The notes under the pieces are model-generated. The model had not been told where the DNA came from, ran no database searches, and saw only the letters and a program-made list of their open reading frames with translations. A stretch of 64,000 nucleotides of DNA from NCBI RefSeq assembly GCF_016808335.1, contig NC_053137.1, positions 9,536,506 to 9,600,505 of the forward strand, read 5' to 3'. Within the stretch, counting starts at the first letter, position 1, and each line of letters opens with the position of its first letter. The position numbers were made by a program, and so were the translations under genes. Origin of the DNA: Panicum virgatum (taxonomy: Eukaryota > Streptophyta > Magnoliopsida > Poales > Poaceae). Shown here in pieces: positions 55,276 through 64,000 of the stretch.

Positions 55276-56214
55276 ATGATGCGAGACCTGGCCTGCTTCG
55301 GGGACGCCAGCGTCCAGATCGCGGACGCGGCGTCGTCCTCGTCCTCGGGCACCGGCGGCGCGCGCGGACGCGGCAAGGACCCCGCGGCGGCGCGGGGCCG
55401 GGTCACGTGCCTCTACCACGCGAGGCTCGCCGGCCGGCCCTGCGCGCTCTCGGTCACGTGGACCAGGGGCGGCGGGCTCGCGGGGGCGGGGCAGGCGCCG
55501 GCGGTCAGCGTCGTCGCCGTCGACGCCGCGTCCGGGGACCGCCTGTGCCGGGCCGACGTCAAGCCGTGGCTCTTCGCCAAGCACAAGGGCTCCAAGAGCC
55601 TCGACCTCGCCGCCGCCGCCGGCAGGACCACCAAAGTCGACGTGTTCTGGGACCTGTCCGGCGCCAGGTTCGGCGCCGCGCCCGAGCCGTTGGAGGGCTT
55701 CTACGTCGCGGTGGTGTGCGGCCGCGAGATGGTGCTCCTGCTCGGCGACATGAGGAAGGAGGCGTACCGCAAGACGGGCGCTGGCCGGCCTGCCGTGGAC
55801 GCGCTGCTAGTGGCCAGGCGGGAGCACGTCGTCGGCAAGAAGGTCTTCTCTGCCAAGGCCCAGTTCTGCCACCATGGCCGGTGCCATGACATTGTGATAG
55901 AGTGCGACACTGCCGGCGCCAGCGATCCCTCTCTTGTGATCCACATCGACAGGCGGCCGGTCATGCGGGTGAGGCGGCTGCCGTGGAAGTTCAGAGGGAA
56001 CCAGACGATTCTGGTGGACGGGTTGCCTGTGGAGGTGTTCTGGGATGTCCATGGCTGGCTCTTTGGCTCGACAATGAGCAATGCGGTGTTCATGTTCCAG
56101 ACATGCCAAGCGCCTGAGAAGTCCATGCCATGGGCGTATTTGCAGATTTTTAAGGAGCATCAGTTGGAAGGGCATGGTTTCTCCTTGATAATACATGCAT
56201 GGAAGGTTGAGTAG
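55276..56214 (+). CDS. DUF868 family protein, 312 residues, single exon
   Basis: ATG ATG at 55276 opens MMRDLACFGDASVQI; the frame is open further upstream but that part is basic and low-complexity, and the conserved domain starts near this Met. The sequence follows the plant DUF868 (PF05910) layout: VTCLYHARLAGRPCALSVTW, KPWLFAKHKGSKSL, KVDVFWDLSGARF, EGFYVAVVCGREMVLLLGD, LVARREHVVGKKVF, VMRVRRLPWKFRGNQTI, VDGLPVEVFWDVHGWLF and VFMFQT. Family members are about 280-350 residues, so this is full length. It lacks signal or membrane segments; biochemical function is unknown. The high GC of the 5' half is usual for grass genes. No lesions seen. Confidence 0.88.
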   Translation: MMRDLACFGDASVQIADAASSSSSGTGGARGRGKDPAAARGRVTCLYHARLAGRPCALSVTWTRGGGLAGAGQAPAVSVVAVDAASGDRLCRADVKPWLFAKHKGSKSLDLAAAAGRTTKVDVFWDLSGARFGAAPEPLEGFYVAVVCGREMVLLLGDMRKEAYRKTGAGRPAVDALLVARREHVVGKKVFSAKAQFCHHGRCHDIVIECDTAGASDPSLVIHIDRRPVMRVRRLPWKFRGNQTILVDGLPVEVFWDVHGWLFGSTMSNAVFMFQTCQAPEKSMPWAYLQIFKEHQLEGHGFSLIIHAWKVE

Positions 56215-59200
56215 GAGTGTGCAGGTTCGAATTGACTGCCACATATATTCAACTTCCAAGTGTTAGTAAGATTGATTTAGTAGTGCGTGTGTTGTGATCT
56301 GGAATTTGCCAGCCCCTATGAACTCTGTTGGCTATTTTCTCAAGATTATATGATGTTTTGTTAATTTTGTTAATCCCTTCTCTCATGTCCTGGAGGGGAT
56401 TGTCTGTCTCTTTGCTCAAAGTTTACAAGCATTCTAGTCGCTGGCATCATAATGCTTTAATGATGAAAAGGTGCAAGAAGTTTCAGCACACTGTTTTTAT
56501 GTTCCTTATAGATTGGAGGTGCTAGTTTGTATACATTTTTGGAGGGCAATACTCAGTATTTTAAGAGCTGTTACTTTGCAATTTGCATATAGGCATTGGC
56601 TACACACATTATTGTTTTTACTTGCAGCAGCCGTATTTTCATTATGTGGAGAAGTGGAGCTAATGAAGGATGTGAAGAAACACTTGCACATATCGTCATT
56701 GTTTTTTTGTAGTGCAGTTCATCTTTTTATCTCTTTCATGTGTTTTTTATCTCTTTCGTACCATGTTATGATTTATAGTATGAGTGCATGAGTGCGTACA
56801 GATAATGGCTCTACTAATATATACATGAAGGACTCTATACTCCTAACAATCCCTGAATCTGAACATGCCAATTCCTTGCAGGAGAAAGTCCAAATCATGG
56901 TAAGTCTAATTGATTGAACCAGTTGCAACATACTGTGTGGATAAAGATCAAGTAGATCTTCTAAAAGGTAATACTTTTGTCACGAAACTTTTCCTTTCCC
57001 ACACAATTACTCTTCTTGCCTTCTTGGTGGCTTCATTGTTCTCTTCCTTTCTACTAATTTTCTACTCTGCTTGGCCATTCATTCAGAGGGTATGATGGAC
57101 ATACATTATGCTATTCAGTCGACAAATGGCAACAGAATTTAAAAACCTATTCAGAATGCTGCACTAATTTCTCACTGCCAGTTTATTCCTGTGGAGGATA
57201 GCTGAGGACCTAAGGTGTTACCTTTGCATAATCAAAGATGGCTTCTTCTGAGCACTAATTGCCCTTCCTGATAGGTACTGTACTGTTCTCTGTTTTTTTT
57301 TTGGTCTTATGTTATGCATATTGTATATGCTTCTCTAGGCTGATATTTCAATTGACACATTTCAGTGAAAGATACCATATTGGATGTATATAAGCATTAG
57401 TTGAAACTAGTCGATCAAGTCAGTGGGTGACAGAATAGTTAGTAAGTTTTCAACATCTTTGGAAACGTATGAGCTGCATTATAACTCATTTGTTTTGTTT
57501 ATTGAATCTCCGGTCTTACTTCACAGGCAAATCAAGAATTCAGGCTCTTGCTTGACCAAATGCTCAATCTGGTCAGTTGGAGTATCTACCTTGGAGTCAC
57601 TAAATTAAGGTTGAAGTTGTTTGATTGAATGTGTATCCTACATATTCTTGGTCAGATCATCTTAAAGCTTATTTGAAACATGCTAAATTCATACACAATA
57701 GGATCGTTGTTATCACTGCTAATATGGCCAGAGCAAAGTTTGGCTACATAGTCAGCTCTGCAGAGCTGCCTGAAGGTGAATTTTCTTAAATTCTAATTAG
57801 TCTGTTTGATGGGTGTTTTTCATTCATGTAACTAGACATTCTAAAGTTCAGTTAGCTTCTTATATTTAAAAGTTCTGACCAAGTTCATGATTAAGTCAAT
57901 GAAGAAACGGTATGATCATCTTGGATCCTGACATTTGAAATGGACAGGCTAACTGACTGCAGTGATTGTCTAGTGGTTGCCATGGAACAGGATGAAAATC
58001 CAATAATGTTTGGAAAGTTTTTGTTAGCGCCAGCCTGAAGTACAGAATTCTTCATAGATCATACTGTCTCAGTAATTGTATCTAGATTCTAGACGTCATT
58101 TTCCAGAGAAAAGCGACTACCAGATGGTAGCATATGAGAATGACTCTGCCCATGCAGTTGTTATTTCAGGATCTTGTTACTACTTGGCAAGCAGGCGAGT
58201 TGCCGATGATGTCGGCACTATAGAGTGCCTACTTTGATATGCAGGTGTTAAAGGTTTTGGTTGATGAACCCTGAGCCGATGTTCTCACTTATCAGCAGCA
58301 AAATATCTCTTCAAGTTACACTATAATTTCAAATTTCTCACTATAGAGTGCCTACTTTGATATGTATTTTTCATACGAGCCAGGGATCAGCTCCTAATTT
58401 GTCAACAATACACTAAGGAGTGATAGTATTGGCATTTGTCCACTAATGCACACTTCAATTTTCAAGCATAATTTGTCTGTTCCAAATCAACCCCTGCTGT
58501 TGATTCTCATGTGCTGCAAGAAGAATTACTATAATTACGACATTGGATATCATGATTTTGCTGGACCTGTTCTCATTTGTTCAGAATAATATTGAATAGA
58601 TAAAAGAAATTACTGTGCTTTTTTCTTCTTTTTCTCGAATATGCAATAGAGCTGCTGTATCAATATCAATAAAGAAGAAAATATGATGCAGAACCAATCC
58701 AAGGCTATGTTAACACAAGGCTAACAGCCTAAGCCCAGACCACAAAGAAGCCTCCCCTGTTGCCTCCCTAAGAACAGTACCGACTCCCCATAGAAAACAC
58801 ACTCATTGCGTTTTCTTTTTCTTTTTTTTTTTGGTTGTTACTAGTTGTGATGTAGCATCGGTTTATTCCTGCAAGTCACACAAACTGCTGTTCATGAAGT
58901 TTCATGTGCTGGGATGGTGATGGAACACAAAAACCTTGAAATTTTTGCACTAGTCTGGACTGGACAGATGTGAACCGATGGTACTGCTGTGGGCTTGTTC
59001 AGATTAACCATCAACAGCACACGTGCCCAATAAACTGTGTTCAAGAAGAAGAAGACCAATGGACAAGAACTGTAATTGGCAAGATTGAGTTTTACCCAAT
59101 CAGTAATTGTAATGAGTGAATTGCATTTGCTTACATGCTAAGTCGAGTAGTTTGCATTTCTTTGCTGTTACACGACATTCTAGAAGAACAAGCAAACACA

Positions 59201-59730
59201 GAACAGAGGCCCCTGCTAGTCGACATCTAGACATTTTCCTTTTTTGATTGATGAACCTGTTCGAACCTTTTTACTGTTCCCCTCGATTTCCCTTGTGTTG
59301 CTACCCTATTCAAAGCATATAAAAATCTCACCAGCTCAATTTTTTTTACCTTCCTGATCTTACGTGTATATACTAACTCATCGCTTCAAAAAAAATTTGT
59401 AAATTGTTTGTGTAATTTGGGACGGCCATTCACTTGTTTGTATCTCTTATATGATTTGCCAGCGCTCTTGCCGTTTACTTCAAAAAATATTCACTTGTTT
59501 GTATCTCATCAACAAGCATTCAGAGCACCACCTCATGCATTTCTTCTTCGCAGTTTGAAGAAGCCAATGCAAGTCTTCGTCATGGACTGTACAAATACAC
59601 ACTGACAAGAGCAGCATACCAACAACACAACAGACAACATCACAAAGGTATGAGAGTACAATATCTATTCAAAACATCAATGATCACATAAAACAAATAA
59701 GTCACTACTACTGACATGTAGTATTTAATT
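56215..59730. other. 3' flank of the DUF868 gene and intergenic DNA
   Basis: No clear gene. Exon-like pieces with splice-like edges occur: 56881-56898 between 'cttgcag' and 'gtaagt', and 57702-57773, where one frame reads IVVITANMARAKFGYIVSS before 'gtgaat'. They cannot be joined into a protein I recognise and may be UTR exons, a non-coding transcript or a gene relic. The rest is AT-rich. Confidence 0.35.
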
Positions 59731-59733
59731 TGT

Positions 59734-59965
59734 TAAATCATTCTTTTGGGGCACTAGCTTGTATAACAGTCCCAAATCACACCAACAAACCCGTATCGTT
59801 GCGAATATGAAACCAAAAGCTATGACCATGAGTGCTGGTTCAAAGACATTGTTCTTTCCTTTAACAAAGGGGAGACCAAGATACCGCATAAAACATAAGG
59901 ATGGCGGCAAAGACTGACCAAACGGCACCCGCCTTCAGAGCACTAAAATCATAAATTTTTATAGC
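59734..59965 (-). pseudogene. Fragment of a small multi-pass membrane protein gene
   Basis: After a 'ttctgcag' acceptor (59966-59973) the minus strand reads AIKIYDFSALKAGAVWSVF, then AAILMFYA; in the neighbouring frame it continues RYLGLPFVKGKNNVFEP, ALMVIAFGFIFATI and then DLGLLYKLVPQKND to a stop near 59725. Two hydrophobic helices are evident and the text looks like real protein, but the frame changes once, at about 59885. I do not recognise the family. It lies antisense and upstream of the 60394 gene, so it is a 3' gene fragment or a divergent gene with its 5' part unrecognised. Confidence 0.35.
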
Positions 59966-60393
59966 CTGCAGAAGATCATACACAATAATAAAACCAGAAT
60001 CACACGCATATAACCACATATTACATTTTATAACATTCTGGTGTGGCACTACCTTACTTGCAAAAATAGTATTCTTTTTTGGGGAGTAGGTTAAAGGGTG
60101 CAAAATCGGGGTTCCAATGGGGAAAGCGAGGGGGAGGTAGGAAGGAGTGAGGAGCAGAAAGGGACAAGATACCAGAATAGATTGTAGGGGACACCACGAT
60201 TGGGCTGCAAGGAACGAAGCAACCACAATGTGGCCGGGGTGACGGTACAGTGCAATGGACTTCACCCCTACCCCGTGCCAAAAGCAATGCCACCCTGATG
60301 GCTACCCCTCCTCCTCCACCACCTGCCTATTTCCTCCGGGCAGTTCTGGTGTAGGAGCCCGGCAGCCACAGCGTTCCTCGTTGCCATTGCTCA

Positions 60394-60812
60394 ATGGGGT
60401 GGCTCCACTCCCTCTTCTCCCCTCTCAGGAGGATGTGGGTTCGGGCGCATTCCGAGCGCCGGAACCGTAAGTCCTCTATCCATCTCTGCTTGTGATCACC
60501 TTCCTACGATCGCATCCGGCATTCAATCTTTGTTATGGTGTTGGTGCACTGCAGACATTTCTCTTCTTCATTCCTAGAATATTTTCTTCCTTCTCTCTGA
60601 ACTTTCTTTTTTTGAGAATTTCTCTCTGAACTTTCTTGCATTCGGTGACATGGTTTCAGTGGTGCTGTATCTGATGCTTTTCTTTGGCAGGGAGGGGAAT
60701 GCACCTCCTGTACAAGGACGTGCAGTCCTGCCAGGACGAGGACGTGCAGGTCCTGTGGTCGATCCTCATCGACTCGCACCGCCACCCGGCGCTCCTCAAG
60801 CTCAAGCTCTGA
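60394..60812 (+). CDS. 64-residue conserved plant small protein, 2 exons
   Basis: Exon 1 60394-60466 and exon 2 60691-60812 join in phase 1 (GGAACC|gtaagt, tttggcag|GGAGG). The product begins MGWLHSLFSPLRRMWVRAHS and continues RRGMHLLYKDVQSC, EDVQVLWSILIDSH, ending LLKLKL. This matches, from memory, a widespread small land-plant family with an MGW N terminus, a basic RxxxRGIYxLY stretch and an EDVxVLWSIL core. Function unknown; no signal peptide or membrane helix. The two exons are too short to stand out in a plain ORF scan. Complete and without lesions. Competing longer open frames here (60255-60470) have a stop at the splice site and no family resemblance. Confidence 0.78.
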
Positions 60813-62737
60813 AACTCTGGAGGAGCAGCCAGCAATGGCGTGTATTTATGTGTGAGGGCAGCAGCACCACTCCCTTGCCTAGGCCTCCCTAGAGTTCTCA
60901 TCCTATGGTATTGTTTGGCTTCGATGAGGGTCCTCATTGGCCATTACCGCCTTCGCCTTCCGAAACCCGAAAAACCGAAAAAAATCCAGAGGTTGAAGAA
61001 GAAGAAGAGAGTGAATGAGAGGTTTGTATGATTTTCCCCCCACTTTGTGTTTGGTTTGAAATGTCCCAGTGAGGTTGAGATGCCTCCCACCTGTACTGTG
61101 TTGTTTGAGCTTGAAAAATGAGTGTGAGGTTGAGCTCTCTGTACATAGACACATGATTTGCTCAAGTGCCTTACCTTGGATTGTGTTGTGGACTATTGTA
61201 CAGTTGTGTGTATGGGAGGCTGGTTGTTAGGGTGTATCTGTCCCTGCTTTTTTTTGTATTAAATCGCCTGTCGGTTTCTTGGTGTACCCTGAGGTGTCTC
61301 TTGCTCTCGTTCTCTCTCGCACGAATGGTTGCCAAGTGGTCGTGCTCATGCATTTTTTGGACTATAATATGTGTGTGATCAAAGTGTATCCATCAATTGT
61401 TTCTCAACGCATGGGATCCAAAGTCGTAGATGACAACTTGGCTTTATGGCTTGTATTTATTTATTTATCAGAAATTGCCAGAATAGGAGCAAATATCTTT
61501 CAGCGAAAGCCGGCATTGCCGACACTTGTGTGAGAGGGTGTCGTGGAGGCAAAGGTGTACTCTGGGATGGGGTTTACCTCTACAGGATTTGTTGAGCAAA
61601 TTTTGAAGCAGAGATGTGTGTTGGATCAAATTATATTACCATATCTTGAAAGTAGTTTCAAATAGACATCAGATTTTTTTTTGTTTCGAAAGAATGTCAA
61701 GTTTAACTATACTTTAACCTACCGACAGATTTTTCTAACATGTTCATATGGTTCACTTTGCATCAGTAGCAATTCGGGTTGGTTAGACCTGGCCTCTTGG
61801 CAGGTGGGTCCCACTGCCGGACACCACACCTTTTGTGCAAACTGTCTAGTGTAAATTCACCTTTTGGTCACAATATACTGTTGAATGAGACATTTTTTTT
61901 GGTTCCTTTACGAATCATAAATCTCCAATAATATGGCCAAAAACAGATGTAACTATATAACACAATATAATTTCCTTCCCTTTAAATTCTAGGCATTTTA
62001 TTTGAACGAACTAAATTCTAGACATTTTAATCAAAACTTCTGCTCGAAACATGTACTGATGCATGTTTCCCATGACGTCCTTGGAGCTACCAATTCTCAT
62101 CAAGCTGCTGTTAATTGTGTTTGCGATAATTTGTAGGGGTATTTTGGTAATATTTTCTCCCTAAAAATTTATTCCCGAGCTACGCATCCAGGGGAATTTT
62201 TTTTTTAGGGCTACGCATCCAGGGGATTAGTAAAAATTGACAATAACTTAACCGCAGAGGGGCTATAATGGCTAGCTATTATAATCGCTGCAAACAGGAA
62301 CCATAGAATTACAAGATCATAATTATGAAAACATGGAGTTATGTGATAAGTACGCCACAAATACTGTACTAATAGTGTGCCAGTGCATCATTAGCAATAA
62401 ACAGAATGCCTGAAATCGATGTGGATTTATTCACGGCCCTGTGGGCGATTGCATCAGCAGGTTCTGTCTGGCCGGCGCAGTAAGCATCCTGGTCACTGAG
62501 AAGCATCACATGAAAGCAGAGTCAAATGATGGTGAATAAGCAGGGCATCTCTTTGTAAATGCATAGTTCAGAGGCAACCTATGGAGCAGAATATATGCTG
62601 ACAGTGATTGTCACATTATGCCAAACAGTAAGAGTGGTAATAAACGTGCTATCAGGGTAATAAAGTTAATTTATTAGAAGAGGCAACATGAAATTCGATC
62701 AAGGTGGTGAATATAGAGATTTACAAATTTTGTTGGC
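60813..62737. other. 3' UTR of the 60394 gene and intergenic DNA
   Basis: No coding support. A 19-base phrase ('gctacgcatccaggggaat/att') is duplicated at about 62179-62226. 'taatatttt' and poly-T runs suggest 3' processing signals, but none can be fixed. Confidence 0.4.
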
Positions 62738-64000
62738 TCATGGTACTCTGTTTCTAGAAAATGAAGAACCGAGAGAAGAGAAATTGCTAACCAGGCGTGA
62801 CACGCAAGCTTTGAAGTAGGGTATGGCATCTGGATCTGTGCGGGAAAGAGCGCCCAAAGGAGTAACAGTAATCTGGAATAAGCAAGAAATATTTATTATA
62901 AATCTTTTCTATACGAATGATGGAGGTTTTATTATAGCTAGGTCATTCTTACATATCCATCAACTAGGGACTTGTGGTCCATGTCCTCTCCTTCCACTTC
63001 ATCAGAACTTCTCCCTACAATCTGTTTGGAATTCCATCAAGGGAAAACTATTAATACACATTAACTCATCAAGTTTAATTCATAAAGTGAAATGTTTTAG
63101 TTTAGCTACCATAAAACAGAAACAACAAAATAAAATGAGAACAAAATGTCCGAAGATCCGCAATGAGACAAACAGTTATAATTTGTATAGCTACTCCCCA
63201 TTTCAAACTGCTGAATATAAATAATGCAACACCATTTAAACTTAATAACTTAGAAGCATGCTGCATCAGACGATTATATTGAACCTCAGAAAATGAGAAA
63301 AGTAGAACAGTATGACCTCAAGAGATGAAATGAGATGAGGTTCCAATTCTCTGGTACACATTTGATGGTTTTATCTTAGGAAACTATTTTTCTTCGAAGA
63401 TACCTATGAGATCCAGTTCAAATGTCATTGAGATATTAGCATGAAGTTTAGAAATGCTAACTTACCACTCTCTTAAACAGTAGGTCATTCTCTGCTGGAG
63501 TAACTAGTTCGCTGTCCTTTTCACCATCCACATCCATGTTTGCTGTCTGGTAACTTTCTACAGCAGGCTTCTTGTAAACAGTTTGCTCCCAACTAATTCT
63601 GGCCATATATTTTCCTTGTTTCGTAATTTTATACCCCTATTGCCAAGAAAAAGACAGTTAGAAAAACTCCATCTGTTCATAAACAAAGATTCAGACATAA
63701 ATATTTTAGAAAAGTTCTGAAGCAAAATCCATTAACATTGAACATTAAGTGATACTCAGCAGAAATATAATAATTCTTAGCACTTTTGCATGTCAGGGCC
63801 ATACTTTATAGTTTGTCCAGATGTAAATATATAGCTCAATGCGTTTATGTTTGCTTCCCTATACAACTCTAAAATCGCAGTGCATTACTTTACTTTAGAT
63901 CACTGTTGCTGATTTACCTTGTGGTGTGCAGCATCTGTTGGTACATCTACATTCAAGAATGATCCTTGGGGATATGTTCCATTCTTGATCTCAGTCACGA
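62738..64000 (-). CDS. SurE-type 5'/3'-nucleotidase, C-terminal exons (partial)
   Basis: Four minus-strand exons: 63918-64000 (continues beyond the window), 63466-63636, 62953-63021 and 62738-62872. All junctions are GT-AG and phase 0. They read EIKNGTYPQGSFLNVDVPTD, GYKITKQGKYMARISW then YKKPAVESYQTANMDVDGEK, IVGRSSDEVEGEDMDHKSLV, and ITVTPLGALSRTDPDAIPYF to a TGA at 62738-62740. The pattern (GxxLNVDVP, GYKITKQG, DGYITVTPLG) is the C-terminal half of plant SurE-like survival proteins, metal-dependent phosphatases acting on nucleoside monophosphates. The catalytic N-terminal half with the DD metal site lies outside. No lesions in the visible part. Confidence 0.85.

Overview
This is plant nuclear DNA, almost certainly from a grass (Poaceae) and probably a panicoid. 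Evidence: multi-exon genes with GT-AG introns; a CC-NB-ARC-LRR resistance gene with two NB-ARC domains; CACTA ends with TTTGCCGAGTGT subterminal repeats; Tourist and Stowaway MITEs; a MULE with long TIRs; a hAT element; and a Ty3/gypsy chromovirus with 3.1-kb LTRs. There are no bacterial-type operons, rRNA genes or CRISPR arrays. The species was not identified.

Layout. 1-1095: element with tandem-unit inverted repeats, cut by the window edge. 1916-9141: complete MULE (10-bp target duplication, about 0.68-kb TIRs) with a frameshifted, truncated transposase (minus strand), a GRF-zinc-finger-like fragment (plus strand) and nested debris. 9952-21987 (minus): Pik-2-like dual-NB-ARC NLR in four exon blocks, broken by a frameshift in the second P-loop, a frameshift and a MITE in the LRR, and a stop codon; its introns are full of TEs, including a Pack-type element carrying a malectin-like fragment. 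22-25 kb: repeatedly duplicated NLR upstream DNA. 27653-28807 (plus): intact three-exon membrane-protein gene. 28.8-37.7 kb: mostly non-coding, with several local duplications and a GC-rich gene relic on the minus strand. 38660-53406: gypsy retrotransposon inserted, with target duplication GCGAC, into exon 2 of a DLN-motif gene (start at 38417); an apparently intact hAT transposon (40240-44837, six-exon transposase) is nested in its left LTR. 55276-56214 (plus): DUF868 gene. 60394-60812 (plus): two-exon gene for a 64-residue conserved plant protein. 62738-64000 (minus): the last four exons of a SurE-type nucleotidase gene, running off the window.

Order of events that can be read: the gypsy element entered the DLN gene; the hAT element later entered the left LTR; the left LTR also lost about 1.4 kb between GAG microhomologies; gag-pol then gained three nonsense codons, each explainable by one C-to-T or G-to-A transition. 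The host genes that look functional are the DUF6821-like gene, the DUF868 gene, the 64-residue gene and the SurE gene. They show no shared pathway; this is an ordinary grass gene island set in transposons.

All identifications come from motif recognition and hand-read splice sites. No database search was run.
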